Positions 16,090-24,797 are shown, counted from the stretch's first letter. The stretch: 51,984 nucleotides of DNA from an uncultured Lachnospiraceae bacterium (GCA_910587095.1 CAJUMJ010000045.1:1-51984); one strand, 5' to 3'. Made by a program: numbers and translations. The notes: generated by a model not told the origin, from the sequence alone.

Positions 16090-16992
16090 ATGGAAAAAGC
16101 ATATAAATTGGAATTTGCGGGGGAACAGACGGGGAGCCTTTACGTGAACTGCTGTGGTCTTTCCCGGACGGAACCGATGCACAGCTTTGGACCGGCTTTG
16201 AAACCTCACTACCTGATCCACTATATTCTGAGCGGCAAAGGGAAATTTTTGATTGGCGGGGAGGAGTATCCGCTGGAGGCAGGGTACGGTTTTTTGATTA
16301 CGCCCGATGAACTGGCGTTTTACCAGGCGGACGAGGAGGAACCGTGGACGTATGTGTGGGTCGGCTTCAGCGGTACGCAGGCGGCCGAGTATGTGGGAAA
16401 TATCGGACTGTCTGTGAAGCATCCGGTTTTTAAATCCGATTCCTCGCAGGAGCTTTACCGGATTGTGAAGGATATGATGGAACATAACACATATGGGCTT
16501 TCCCATGATTTGCGCCGCAATGGTCAGCTTGGTATTTTTTTGTCCGTCATAGCGGAAGGGAGCAAGGTGGAGAAGAAAAGCGAAGATGACAAAGCAAATA
16601 TATATGTTCGGAAAGCCATTTCGTTTATCCAGAGTAATTATTGCAATCCCATCAAAGTGACGGATGTGGCCAATTATGTCTGTATCAACAGGAGTTATCT
16701 ATACACGTTATTCCAAAATTCTATGGGAATGTCGCCACAGCAGTTTTTGACGACTTTCCGGATCACAAAGGCTACGGAGCTTTTACAGCTTACCTCTCTT
16801 CCTATTGAGAGCATAGCGTTATCCTGCGGGTATCACGACCCGCTTGTATTTACAAAGGCATTCCGGCAAATGAAGCAGATGTCGCCCACAGGCTACCGCA
16901 AGGAGATGCAAAAAGGGGAGACAAGGAGAAACAGGGAATATCTGCGGCAGGTGGAGGAATTTATCGGGCAGATCAACAGCCTGAACGCATAA
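16090..16992 (+). CDS. AraC-family transcriptional regulator
   Basis: 300 residues. N-terminal cupin-like sensor domain (about 1-130, with HYLIHYILSGKGKFLIGGEEY and a WTYVWVGFSG block). The C-terminal pair of helix-turn-helix motifs (about 195-295) includes VTDVANYVCINRSYLYTLF and IESIALSCGYHDPLVFTKAF, ending MSPTGYRKEM. Regulators of this type control sugar use. It sits just before galK-galT in the same direction, separated by a terminator and a promoter, so control of galactose genes is a reasonable inference. The start overlaps the region after the amidase stop (4-base gap); GGAG lies 11 bases upstream. Confidence 0.9.
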   Translation: MEKAYKLEFAGEQTGSLYVNCCGLSRTEPMHSFGPALKPHYLIHYILSGKGKFLIGGEEYPLEAGYGFLITPDELAFYQADEEEPWTYVWVGFSGTQAAEYVGNIGLSVKHPVFKSDSSQELYRIVKDMMEHNTYGLSHDLRRNGQLGIFLSVIAEGSKVEKKSEDDKANIYVRKAISFIQSNYCNPIKVTDVANYVCINRSYLYTLFQNSMGMSPQQFLTTFRITKATELLQLTSLPIESIALSCGYHDPLVFTKAFRQMKQMSPTGYRKEMQKGETRRNREYLRQVEEFIGQINSLNA

Positions 16993-17046
16993 ATCCGGTC
17001 AGACATGCTCAGGCGGCCTGTTAACATTTTGACAGCTTTAAGTAAC

Positions 17047-17075
17047 AAAGGGCTATTTATGGATAGCTCTTTTTT
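17047..17075 (+). terminator. Rho-independent terminator after the AraC gene
   Basis: AAAGGGCTAT (17047-17056) pairs with ATAGCTCTTT (17063-17072) around a 6-nt loop, with one G-T pair and a T run. It overlaps the start of the galK promoter. Confidence 0.75.
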
Positions 17076-17083
17076 GCTATAAT
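17075..17083 (+). promoter_or_regulatory. Extended -10 promoter of galK-galT
   Basis: TGCTATAAT at 17075-17083 is a consensus extended -10 element; no good -35 box is visible at the right distance, as is usual for extended -10 or activator-dependent promoters. Transcription would start near 17090, at the 5' edge of the branched hairpin element, and make a leader of about 255 bases. Confidence 0.55.
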
Positions 17084-17084
17084 G

Positions 17085-17300
17085 GAGTGAAAAGAACTTC
17101 TAAAGCTCGGCAGCATAGGCTGTCTCGTTAAGAAGTTCTAGGAGTTGCGTTGCAACTCCGTTTCACTCAGGAGAATGCCTGAAATACGGCATTCTCCAGG
17201 ACGAGTTTACTCGTCCGCGGATTCTGAGTCACAGCAGAGCTGTGACATGGCGGTTAGTGTGAGAAGTACTAAGTCTCACACAGGAGAATTCCCAAAATGC
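17085..17300 (+). repeat. Branched hairpin leader element, copy A (galK leader)
   Basis: Helices in order: P1 GAGTGAAA (17085-17092) with TTTCACTC (17161-17168), enclosing P2 AGAACTTCT (17093-17101) with AGAAGTTCT (17131-17139) and P3 GGAGTTGC-GTT-GCAACTCC (17141-17159). Then P4 GGAGAATGCC/GGCATTCTCC (17170-17197), P4b GGACGAG/CTCGTCC (17199-17216), and P5 GTCACAGC-AGA-GCTGTGAC (17228-17246). A shrunken second unit follows with P1 GTGTGAGA/TCTCACAC (17257-17281). P1, P2 and P3 form a three-way junction with linkers of 0 to 1 base. Homologous to 33363-33528 with compensating changes. No known riboswitch was recognised. Confidence 0.8.
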
Positions 17301-17344
17301 GGCAGGTATGGGGTAAAAATTAAAAAGGGAGAAGGAGAGTGACT

Positions 17345-18508
17345 ATGAAAGAGACTGTTTTAAAGAAATTTGAGGAGCTTTATGGGGATGCGAGCGGGGC
17401 GAATGTGTACTTTGCGCCGGGCAGAGTGAACATGATCGGCGAGCACACGGATTATAACGGCGGACATGTGTTTCCCTGCGCGCTGACAATCGGTACTTAT
17501 GCGGCGGTGAAAAAGAGAGCGGACAGAAAGCTTCGTTTCTATTCCATGAACTTTGAGAGGATGGGTGTGGTTGAGAGCAGTCTGGATGATCTGACGCCTT
17601 CCGATGCGGCGGGTTGGACGAATTATCCGAAGGGCGTGATGTGGGCCTTTTCGGAGCGGGGAATGAAGATGGATTGCGGACTGGATATCGTGTTAAACGG
17701 AAATATCCCGAATGGTTCGGGCTTGTCTTCTTCCGCGTCTTTAGAGGTATTGACAGGATTTTATCTGAAAGATCTCTTTGGCTTTGATGTGACCAATATA
17801 GATCTGGCAAAAATCGGACAGTATTCGGAAAACAATTTTAACGGTATGAACTGCGGCATCATGGATCAGTTTGCCTCTGCTATGGGGAAAAAGGATCATG
17901 CGATCTTTTTGGATACGGCGGATTTGTCCTATCAGTATGCGCCGCTGGTGCTTGACGGCGCTAAAATTATTGTGACTAACAGCAATGTAAAGCACTCACT
18001 TGTAAATTCCGGATACAACACGAGAAGAAAAGAGAGTGAGCAGGCTCTTGCGGATTTACAGAAAGCAGTAAAAATAAAGGGTCTTGGAGATCTGACGGAG
18101 GAAGAGTTTGAGGCTAACAAAGGTGTAATCGGCGACGAGGTTTGCGCAAAGAGGGCAAAACACGCTGTCTATGAGAACCAGAGGACAATCCGTGCGGTGG
18201 AGGCTCTGAAGGAGAATAATCTGAAGCTGTTCGGGGAACTTATGAACGCTTCCCACGTCTCCCTGAGGGATGATTATGAGGTGTCCTGCGACGAGATCGA
18301 TGTGCTTGTGGAAGAGGCATGGAAGGTTGACGGCGTGATCGGTTCCCGGATTACTGGCGGAGGGTTCGGCGGCTGCACGGTCAGCATCGTAAAAGACGAG
18401 GCGGTGGAGAACTTTAAGGAAAAGGTAGGAGCGGCTTACAAAGAGCGTGTCGGCAAGGATGCGGACTTTTATGTGGTGGAAATCGGAGACGGGCCGAGCA
18501 GGCTGTAA
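17345..18508 (+). CDS. galK: Galactokinase
   Basis: 387 residues; phosphorylates galactose at C1 with ATP, the first Leloir step. The signature APGRVNMIGEHTDYNGG is at about residues 23-39, the GHMP ATP loop is NGSGLSSSASLEV, and the third motif is GSRITGGGFGGCTVS near 340. The length is normal. ATG 17345 follows GGGAGAAGGAGAG; a GTG two codons upstream is in frame but lies in the ribosome binding site. Followed after 24 bp by galT. Its leader carries the branched hairpin element. Confidence 0.95.
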   Translation: MKETVLKKFEELYGDASGANVYFAPGRVNMIGEHTDYNGGHVFPCALTIGTYAAVKKRADRKLRFYSMNFERMGVVESSLDDLTPSDAAGWTNYPKGVMWAFSERGMKMDCGLDIVLNGNIPNGSGLSSSASLEVLTGFYLKDLFGFDVTNIDLAKIGQYSENNFNGMNCGIMDQFASAMGKKDHAIFLDTADLSYQYAPLVLDGAKIIVTNSNVKHSLVNSGYNTRRKESEQALADLQKAVKIKGLGDLTEEEFEANKGVIGDEVCAKRAKHAVYENQRTIRAVEALKENNLKLFGELMNASHVSLRDDYEVSCDEIDVLVEEAWKVDGVIGSRITGGGFGGCTVSIVKDEAVENFKEKVGAAYKERVGKDADFYVVEIGDGPSRL

Positions 18509-18532
18509 CAATAGATCAGGGGGATAACGGAG

Positions 18533-20029
18533 ATGATTCAAACTAATATCAGAAAGCTTGTGAAGTATGGATTAATTACGGGGCTGATTGCACAAGAGGA
18601 CAGGATTTATATTACGAACCGCCTGCTTGAACTGTTTCAGATAGACGAACTGGAAGAAGACGGCGATGTCAGCATGACGGTGGAAGAGCTTGAGACGGTT
18701 CTTAAGGAGATGCTGGATTATGCTTATGAGCACGGATTTATGGCCGAAAATGGAGTCGTGTACCGGGATCTTTTTGACACGAAGATTATGAGCATGCTCG
18801 TGCCAAGGCCGAGTGAAGTGATCAGAACTTTTCATGAAAAATACGAACGCAGTTCCAGGGAAGCTACAGATTATTTTTACAAGCTGAGTCAGGATACCGA
18901 TTACATAAGACGTTACCGCATTGAGAAGGATCAAAAATGGGTATCATCTACCCAGTATGGGGATTTGGATGTCACCATTAACCTTTCCAAACCGGAAAAA
19001 GATCCGAAAGCAATCGCAGCGGCTAAAAATGCGAAGCAAAGCGGTTACCCGAAATGTCTGCTATGCCGGGAAAACGAAGGTTACGCCGGGCGGGTAAATC
19101 ATCCTGCCAGACAGAACCACAGAATTATTCCTATCACCATAAACGGCAGTGAGTGGGGGTTCCAGTATTCCCCTTACGTGTATTACAATGAGCACTGCAT
19201 TGTGTTTAATTCGCAGCATATTCCGATGAAGATTGAGCATGATACTTTCTGTAAGCTGTTTGACTTTGTAAAGCAGTTTCCTCACTATTTTGTGGGTTCC
19301 AATGCGGATCTGCCGATTGTGGGCGGTTCGATTCTGAGTCACGATCATTTCCAGGGCGGGCACTATGAGTTCGCCATGGCAAAGGCGCCTGTGGAACGTA
19401 TTTTTGGAGTGCAGGGATTTACGGATGTGGAGACGGGCGTTGTGAAGTGGCCTATGTCCGTGATCCGTATTGCCCATGAAAACTCTGACAGGCTGGTTGC
19501 GTTGGCGGATGTGATTTTGGATAAATGGCGTGGATACAGTGATGAGTCCGCTTTTATCCTTGCCGAGACTGATGGTGAGCCGCACAATACGATTACACCC
19601 ATTGCCAGAAAGCGGGGCGATAAATTTGAGCTTGATTTGGTGCTTCGCAACAATATTACTACCGAGGAACATCCTCTGGGTGTGTATCATCCTCATGCGA
19701 AGCTGCATCACATCAAAAAGGAAAATATCGGGTTGATTGAGGTGATGGGACTTGCAGTGCTGCCGGCCAGACTGAAAGGTGAAATGGAACGGCTTTCCGA
19801 GGCGATACTAAGCGGTGCTGATATCCGCGCGGATGAGGAGCTTGCAAAACACGCGGATTGGGTGGAAGCCTTTTTGCCGAATTATCAGAGTGTGGATCGG
19901 GATAATATAATGGAGATCCTGCATAAAGAGATCGGAAATGTCTTTATGGAAGTACTTGAGGATGCAGGCGTCTACAAGAGAGATGAGGCGGGTCAGGCAG
20001 CTTTTGACAGATTTTTGTCATCTCTCTGA
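18533..20029 (+). CDS. galT: UDP-glucose-hexose-1-phosphate uridylyltransferase, class II
   Basis: 498 residues; exchanges UMP between UDP-glucose and galactose-1-phosphate. The long Gram-positive (class II) form is recognised by its overall sequence: KCLLCRENEGYAGR..HPARQNHR near 180, the GGSILSHDHFQGG block near 265 where catalytic His residues lie, and GVYHPHAKLHHIKKENIGLIEVMG near 385. ATG 18533 with GGGGGATAACGGAG upstream. No galE is in the window, so epimerisation is encoded elsewhere. Ends 9 codons into a DNA repeat shared with 42537-42661 and is followed by a terminator. Confidence 0.95.
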   Translation: MIQTNIRKLVKYGLITGLIAQEDRIYITNRLLELFQIDELEEDGDVSMTVEELETVLKEMLDYAYEHGFMAENGVVYRDLFDTKIMSMLVPRPSEVIRTFHEKYERSSREATDYFYKLSQDTDYIRRYRIEKDQKWVSSTQYGDLDVTINLSKPEKDPKAIAAAKNAKQSGYPKCLLCRENEGYAGRVNHPARQNHRIIPITINGSEWGFQYSPYVYYNEHCIVFNSQHIPMKIEHDTFCKLFDFVKQFPHYFVGSNADLPIVGGSILSHDHFQGGHYEFAMAKAPVERIFGVQGFTDVETGVVKWPMSVIRIAHENSDRLVALADVILDKWRGYSDESAFILAETDGEPHNTITPIARKRGDKFELDLVLRNNITTEEHPLGVYHPHAKLHHIKKENIGLIEVMGLAVLPARLKGEMERLSEAILSGADIRADEELAKHADWVEAFLPNYQSVDRDNIMEILHKEIGNVFMEVLEDAGVYKRDEAGQAAFDRFLSSL

Positions 20030-20034
20030 AAAAA

Positions 20035-20096
20035 ATGTACTCACGGAATCTCTTTTACACCTGCCTTTGTGGCAGATTTTCCGCTATAAGCACATA
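20035..20096 (+). repeat. 62-bp dispersed repeat after galT
   Basis: Matches the complement of 42600-42665; a stretch of 27 bases is identical, including the small hairpin CTGCC-TTTGT-GGCAG. The left arm of the 42537 palindrome is also related. It lies between the galT stop and its terminator, so it is transcribed. Confidence 0.75.
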
Positions 20097-20106
20097 AAAG
20101 AAATGA

Positions 20107-20132
20107 GGCGGGATTTTTGGATCCCGCCTTTT
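20107..20132 (+). terminator. Rho-independent terminator of galK-galT
   Basis: Perfect stem GGCGGGAT (20107-20114) and ATCCCGCC (20121-20128), loop TTTTGG, followed by TTTT. Confidence 0.9.
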
Positions 20133-20277
20133 ACAGATACGTTATATAACGTATAGATCAGATGTAACAGCATTGGGGTTTTGGCATTACATGGCGCTGG
20201 TAATCTGATTAGATATGCAGATAGAATAGGACACATATATGAAGGAAGGCAGAGTGTTACTTCAATGACAAATTCTT

Positions 20278-20628
20278 TTAAGACTGGTCATCACTCAAGC
20301 CTAACATGCTGCAAAGGAAAGTGTAAAAATCTCCCTGTTGTTTTTGAGTCATTTTTTGAAAAAGGGTGATAAGGTGCTGGTATTTTTTGAGATTACTCAT
20401 ATTATCTGCCATCAAGTAATCTGCGGTCAGACGTTCTTCGGAAAGCAATAGAATATAGTCTGTAGTGACATGAAAGAAGCGAGATAGATCGGCCAGAAGC
20501 AGAGCGTCAGGGGTGCTGACGCCACATTCAATTTTGCTCAGGCTTGCCTGATTGATGCCAAGCTGTTCTGCGAGAGCCTGCTGTGTCAGTTTTTTTTCCA
20601 GTCGGAGTTCCTTAATTCTTGTCTTCAT
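20278..20628 (-). CDS. XRE-family helix-turn-helix regulator
   Basis: 116 residues. The N-terminal Cro/C1 domain reads IKELRLEKKLTQQALAEQLGINQASLSKIE with the standard Q and S positions, then PDALLLADLSRFFHVTTDYILLLSEE. The C-terminal 45 residues are helical (NLKKYQHLITLFQKMTQKQQ), probably for oligomerisation. Divergent from the exonuclease gene at 20859; target unknown. The ATG is at 20626-20628, with a purine-rich GGGATTACGA site upstream on the minus strand. Confidence 0.88.
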   Translation of the reverse strand: MKTRIKELRLEKKLTQQALAEQLGINQASLSKIECGVSTPDALLLADLSRFFHVTTDYILLLSEERLTADYLMADNMSNLKKYQHLITLFQKMTQKQQGDFYTFLCSMLGLSDDQS

Positions 20629-20858
20629 TCGTAATCCCTTTTTGTTATTGTAGTTTATTTTGCATCGAAAAATATTCTAATTTTATGTAGGATTATTCCT
20701 TACAGAATATTTATTTATAAAATAGGATTTTATCGACACAAACAGGGGAATGACTACAAGATGTAGTATAGAAATAAACAAAAAGCCATATATATAGGGA
20801 GTATGGGATATGTTGAATTTTGTCGAAATAACGACAAGTATATTTTACGGAGAATGAA

Positions 20859-21575
20859 ATGACAAATACTTTTGTATGTATTGATTTGGAAACTACCGGA
20901 TTAAACTCCAAGCGGGACAAAATTATTGAGATCGGTGCGGTCAAGGTGGAGCAGGGCAAAATTGTGGAAGAGTGGGAAACTTTTGTCAATCCGGGCAGAA
21001 AGTTGGAGGAGCGGATTACAGAGTTGACGGGAATCCGGGATGAACAGCTTGCGGATGCGCAGGTGATTTCCGACCTTTTGCCGGCGTTATTTGATTTTTT
21101 GGGGGATCATGTGCTTTTAGGACATTGTGTGCTTTTTGATTATTCCTTTTTGAAGAAAGCGGCAGTCAATGAGAAAATGGGATTTGAGAGGCAGGGAATA
21201 GATACGCTGAGGATTGCGCGCAAGTATTTGCAAGGTCTGAAGAGCCGAAGCCTGGGGGCGCTCTGCGAGTATTATGGTATTTCTCACAACGCGCACAGAG
21301 CCCTTGCGGACGCCCGCGCCACGACAGCCTTATATGAAAAGCTGTCGGAAGATTTTTGGGAAAAAGAGGAAGCGGAGGGAGAAAAAAGTCTGTTTCTGCC
21401 CAGACCGCTCATATATCGAGCAAAGCGCGATACTCCAATTACAATTGCGCAAAAGGAACAGTTATATAAATTGCTGGACAGGCATAAACTGGTAGCGGAC
21501 TATAAAATAGAAAGTCTTACCCGTAGCGAAGCTAGTCGGAAGATTGACCGGATTCTTGCAGAATACGGACGATAG
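20859..21575 (+). CDS. DEDDh 3'-5' exonuclease (DNA polymerase III epsilon/PolC-type)
   Basis: 238 residues. Exonuclease motifs: ExoI CIDLETTGL (Asp and Glu near 8-10), ExoII GHCVLFDYSFLKKAA (Asp near 92) and ExoIII HNAHRALADARATTALY (His and Asp near 148-153). These are the four acidic residues plus His of the DnaQ family. The C-terminal 60 residues are an extra basic segment. As a free-standing protein it may act in repair or RNA/DNA trimming rather than as a proofreading subunit. ATG with ACGGAGAATGAA upstream. Its last 44 bp overlap the convergent gene at 21532. Confidence 0.9.
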   Translation: MTNTFVCIDLETTGLNSKRDKIIEIGAVKVEQGKIVEEWETFVNPGRKLEERITELTGIRDEQLADAQVISDLLPALFDFLGDHVLLGHCVLFDYSFLKKAAVNEKMGFERQGIDTLRIARKYLQGLKSRSLGALCEYYGISHNAHRALADARATTALYEKLSEDFWEKEEAEGEKSLFLPRPLIYRAKRDTPITIAQKEQLYKLLDRHKLVADYKIESLTRSEASRKIDRILAEYGR

Positions 21576-22149
21576 TCCCTTTCATGGCAGAATTCAAGCC
21601 TTCCGCTACGGGATAAAGCCGCTTTATCTTTTCAGGGGCGCCTTGTTCCTGGTAAATTTTACAAAGCAGGCGGTATGTCGCGCTGACATCGGTGCCGGTG
21701 GATACGGAAAACTCCAGAAGCTGACAAGCCTGTGAGGTAAAACCGTTATCGTAGAGGAGCTGCGCCCACTGTTGCAGAGTGCGTGCCAGAAGAGTATAAT
21801 TCTGGTCGTAAGAGGTCAAAAGACTGATATTCGGCGCGCCGTATTGCAGCTTGAGATCCGTGTTGGAAAGGCCGGTGAAATTGACAATGGGTAAATCCTT
21901 CAAAGTGAGAATGATTTGTCGGTAGTCCTCCACCTTGGGGATATCCGTCAAAAGCTCCATCGGAAAAATGTCCATGGGAAGCTTGATATAGGGAAGATCA
22001 TCCAGCGGTTTGCGGCGTGTATTGTTTGCGGCCCGTTCCCTTTGCCAGTATTCACGCTGTATGGCTTCGTCCGTTTTCCGGTTTCTTGCGGAGGAGATAT
22101 AGATAGCGGCTACAAGAGCCAGAGTGCTTGCAAAAAGTATCAAATTCAT
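21532..22149 (-). CDS. Membrane-anchored protein of unknown function, TPR-like tail
   Basis: 205 residues from the preferred ATG at 22147-22149, which has AAGGAAT upstream; the frame is open further up but without a good site. One N-terminal membrane segment (LILFASTLALVAAIYISSA), then a charged stretch and a helical region with repeats of the type LARTLQQWAQLLYDNGFTSQACQLLEFSVSTG, reminiscent of tetratricopeptide repeats. Family not recognised. Convergent with the exonuclease, overlapping its end by 44 bp. Confidence 0.7.
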   Translation of the reverse strand: MNLILFASTLALVAAIYISSARNRKTDEAIQREYWQRERAANNTRRKPLDDLPYIKLPMDIFPMELLTDIPKVEDYRQIILTLKDLPIVNFTGLSNTDLKLQYGAPNISLLTSYDQNYTLLARTLQQWAQLLYDNGFTSQACQLLEFSVSTGTDVSATYRLLCKIYQEQGAPEKIKRLYPVAEGLNSAMKGTIVRILQESGQSSD

Positions 22150-22201
22150 ATATAATTCCTTTATGCCTGAAGGGGGCATTCCTTTATGTGAGGTGTATTT
22201 T

Positions 22202-22309
22202 ATGAAGCTAAACAGGAAAAGCAAAAAAATCATTTCATCGGTTATCATTATTATTATCGTTTTGGCTATGATCATTCCGATGCTTGCTTCTGCGCTGTAT
22301 ACATTCTAG
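22202..22309 (+). CDS. 35-residue hydrophobic small protein
   Basis: Starts MKLNRKSKKIISS, then one membrane segment of about 20 residues rich in Ile and Val, ending SALYTF. A weak site, GAGGTG, lies 7 bases before ATG 22202. Basic start plus one helix is the usual form of a real small membrane protein. It lies 54 bp before the VanW-type gene in the same direction. Function unknown. Confidence 0.55.
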   Translation: MKLNRKSKKIISSVIIIIIVLAMIIPMLASALYTF

Positions 22310-22363
22310 CACAGGAAGCGTGTTTTGTGAATGGCCGGAAAATTGGGGAGTCATGTAAGGGTT

Positions 22364-23989
22364 ATGAAAAAATTGAGTATGGTGTTTTCCGCGGCGTTCG
22401 TGGCGGCGTTTTTAGTGATGCCGGCGCAGGCCCGGGAGGAGAAAATTGAGACGGGCATTTATGTGGATGAAATAGACCTGTCAGGAATGACAAAGAGCGA
22501 GGCGAATGAGGCAGTCGAGGATTACGTCTCTACCTTTGGTGATACGCAGATTACGTTGTGTGTACCCGAGGGGGGAGAGATTGTCACCACGGCGGCTGAT
22601 CTGGGACTTGAGTGGGGAAACCCCGAAATTTTGGACAAGGCTGCGGGCTTTGGCCGGGACGGGGATATCCTTCAATGTTACAAGGAGCTTCGCGATCTGG
22701 AATATAAAAATAAAGTTTTTCGGCTAGAGTTTGATTTTGACAAGAGCAAAATCCGGGCACTGCTTGACGAGAACGCCGAACAGTATGACCAGGAGGCCGT
22801 CAATGCGACTCTCCATAAGACGGAGAGCGGCTTTGAGGTTTCGGGAGGCCAGACCGGCCGTGTGATAGACAGGGACGGTTCGGCGGAGTCCGTATATGAG
22901 TATCTGACAACAGACTGGACAGGCGAGGCATGCGATCTGGATATACTGGTGGAAACGCAGGAGCCGCAGGGCAACGTGGAAGATTTGGAGAAGGTGAAGG
23001 ATGTTCTCGGCACCTTTACAACGAGCTTTTCCACTTCCGGCGCGGCGAGAAGCGCAAACGTGACAAACGGATGCAGGCTGCTTAGCGGAATCACTCTGTA
23101 TCCGGGAGAAGAGATTTCGACATTGGAGGCGATCACGCCTTTTTCGGAAGACAACGGATATTATATGGCGGCATCCTACTTGAACGGGCAGGTAGTTGAC
23201 AGCCTGGGCGGCGGGATCTGTCAGGTATCTACCACGCTTTACAATGCGGTGCTCCAGGCGGAGCTTGAGGTGACGGAGCGTTACAATCACTCCATGATCG
23301 TTACTTATGTGGATCCCTCCGCGGATGCGGCTATTGCGGAGTCCTCCGGTAAAGATTTTATATTCAAAAATAATCTTGAATATCCTGTCTATATAGACGG
23401 TTATACAACCCCTGACAAGCAGATTACATTTACGGTATATGGGGTGGAGACGAGAGACAGCGGCCGGGAAGTGATCTATGAGAGTGAAGTGCTCGAGAGA
23501 AATGTTCCCGAGACGGAGATCATCAACACGGATGCGTCACAGCCGGTCGGTTTTTGCAGCGTGCAGTCGGCCCATATAGGTTATAAGGCGAGACTGTGGA
23601 AAATTGTAAAAGAAAACGGCGTGGAAGTGAGCCGTGATCAGGTAAACAGCAGTACTTATATGAAAGCGCCGAGAAGTGCGACGGTGGGTATAGCGACGGA
23701 GGATCCGGGAGCATACAACGCCATTATGGCAGCCGTGGCCTCGGGCAGTATAGATCAGGTCAAGGCGGTTGCGGGCGCTTATCGTGGGGGAGATCCCGCA
23801 GCGATTCAGGCGGCAACGGAAGCGGCGAACGCGGCGGCGCAGGAAGCAGCCGCAGCACAGGCGGCAGCAGAAGCGGCGGCGGCACAGGCGGCAGCGGAGG
23901 CAGCGGCGCAACAGCCGGCTCCGGAGGCGCAGCCACAGCCGCAGCCGGAAGAAACACCGCCGCCGGTGGAGGGGACGCCCGAAGGCTAA
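22364..23989 (+). CDS. VanW/YoaR-like exported protein with Ala/Pro-rich tail
   Basis: 541 residues from ATG 22364 (TAAGGG just upstream); signal peptide MKKLSMVFSAAFVAAFLVMPAQA. A peptidoglycan-binding-like N domain (about 25-215, with GIYVDEIDLSGMTKSEA) is followed by the VanW domain (about 220-365) with LGGGICQVSTTLYNAVL and VTYVDPSADAAI. A G5-like segment follows. The last 60 residues are almost only Ala, Gln, Glu and Pro, a wall-spanning or low-complexity tail. VanW proteins occur in some vancomycin gene clusters, but most are housekeeping envelope proteins of unknown reaction. No other van gene is nearby. Confidence 0.88.
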   Translation: MKKLSMVFSAAFVAAFLVMPAQAREEKIETGIYVDEIDLSGMTKSEANEAVEDYVSTFGDTQITLCVPEGGEIVTTAADLGLEWGNPEILDKAAGFGRDGDILQCYKELRDLEYKNKVFRLEFDFDKSKIRALLDENAEQYDQEAVNATLHKTESGFEVSGGQTGRVIDRDGSAESVYEYLTTDWTGEACDLDILVETQEPQGNVEDLEKVKDVLGTFTTSFSTSGAARSANVTNGCRLLSGITLYPGEEISTLEAITPFSEDNGYYMAASYLNGQVVDSLGGGICQVSTTLYNAVLQAELEVTERYNHSMIVTYVDPSADAAIAESSGKDFIFKNNLEYPVYIDGYTTPDKQITFTVYGVETRDSGREVIYESEVLERNVPETEIINTDASQPVGFCSVQSAHIGYKARLWKIVKENGVEVSRDQVNSSTYMKAPRSATVGIATEDPGAYNAIMAAVASGSIDQVKAVAGAYRGGDPAAIQAATEAANAAAQEAAAAQAAAEAAAAQAAAEAAAQQPAPEAQPQPQPEETPPPVEGTPEG

Positions 23990-24000
23990 GGGAAGCAAGT

Positions 24001-24729
24001 ATGAGACTGGAAAATGTATCGGAGAGCGTGGCTAAACGTGTTGACCCGAATGAGAAGCATTATAATGGAGAAACAGAAAGTGGCGCAGGGCTGGGGATAG
24101 ACTGCGCCATTTTATGCGCAGCCCCGTGCAGAGGAACTAAGCCGCAAGGCGGCGCACAGGGCGCGCGGCGAGTAGTGGAGAAGATCGTTCCCCTACTCGA
24201 TTGCGCAAAGCCTCAGACGGCAGGAGCGGATCAGGATATTGTTGTGAGCAAGTGGATTGGCCTCGAAGGTACGGTTATGCTTGTAAGGAAGCATTATCAC
24301 AGGCTGCGGGAGCGATTCCCCCTGCGGATGATAGAGGAGGCGGCCGGATTTGATAAGTATTTGTCGGTGATACCGGAGGCCGCTACCGCCATGAAGTCCG
24401 GCGTCTGCGGTATGCGTGAGATTTCCCGGGGCGGAATTTTTGCCGGATTGTGGGAGATGGCGCAGGAGGCGGGCGTCGGACTGGAAGTGAATTTGAGAGA
24501 GATTCCTGTCAGACAGGAAACCATAGAAATCTGTGAGTTTTTTGGGGAAAATCCGTATGAGTTGTTATCCAACGGATGTTTGCTGATGACGGCAACGGAT
24601 GGAAACGGTCTTGTGGCGGCGCTGCAAAAGGACGGAATCCCTGCAGTGCGCATTGGACGCACGACGAAGGGAAATGACAGGGTGCTCTATAATGAAGGAA
24701 GAAAGCGATTCCTGAATAAGCCGAGATAG
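24001..24729 (+). CDS. AIR-synthase/HypE-related protein lacking most of the N-terminal domain
   Basis: 242 residues. The C-terminal AIRS_C domain is intact (about 75-225: DIVVSKWIGLEGT, SGVCGMREISRGGIFAGLWEMA, VRQETIEICEFFGENPYELLSNGC, GNDRVL). Family relatives are about 330 residues, with an N-terminal ATP/metal-binding AIRS domain. Here only its start (AGLGIDCAIL) remains, joined by a Gly/Arg/Lys-rich linker directly to the C domain. So the protein probably binds ATP poorly or not at all. ATG 24001 with AAGGGA upstream, 11 bp after the VanW stop. Confidence 0.75.
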   Translation: MRLENVSESVAKRVDPNEKHYNGETESGAGLGIDCAILCAAPCRGTKPQGGAQGARRVVEKIVPLLDCAKPQTAGADQDIVVSKWIGLEGTVMLVRKHYHRLRERFPLRMIEEAAGFDKYLSVIPEAATAMKSGVCGMREISRGGIFAGLWEMAQEAGVGLEVNLREIPVRQETIEICEFFGENPYELLSNGCLLMTATDGNGLVAALQKDGIPAVRIGRTTKGNDRVLYNEGRKRFLNKPR

Positions 24730-24797
24730 CGATTGGTGATTTGTACATGCTGTTTTACTGGCAGTGCTAATAGAGACAAGGTAGGAGGAGGTAGCAT

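Noticed and set aside
22331..23989. Van-type vancomycin resistance locus suggested by the VanW-like gene
   Set aside because: No vanH, vanA/B ligase or vanX is present; VanW-domain proteins are common housekeeping envelope proteins in Clostridia.
23537..23998. Arg/Leu/Cys- and Pro/Ala-rich minus-strand frames near the VanW 3' end
   Set aside because: They are complements of the Ala/Gln/Pro-rich low-complexity tail of the VanW-type protein.
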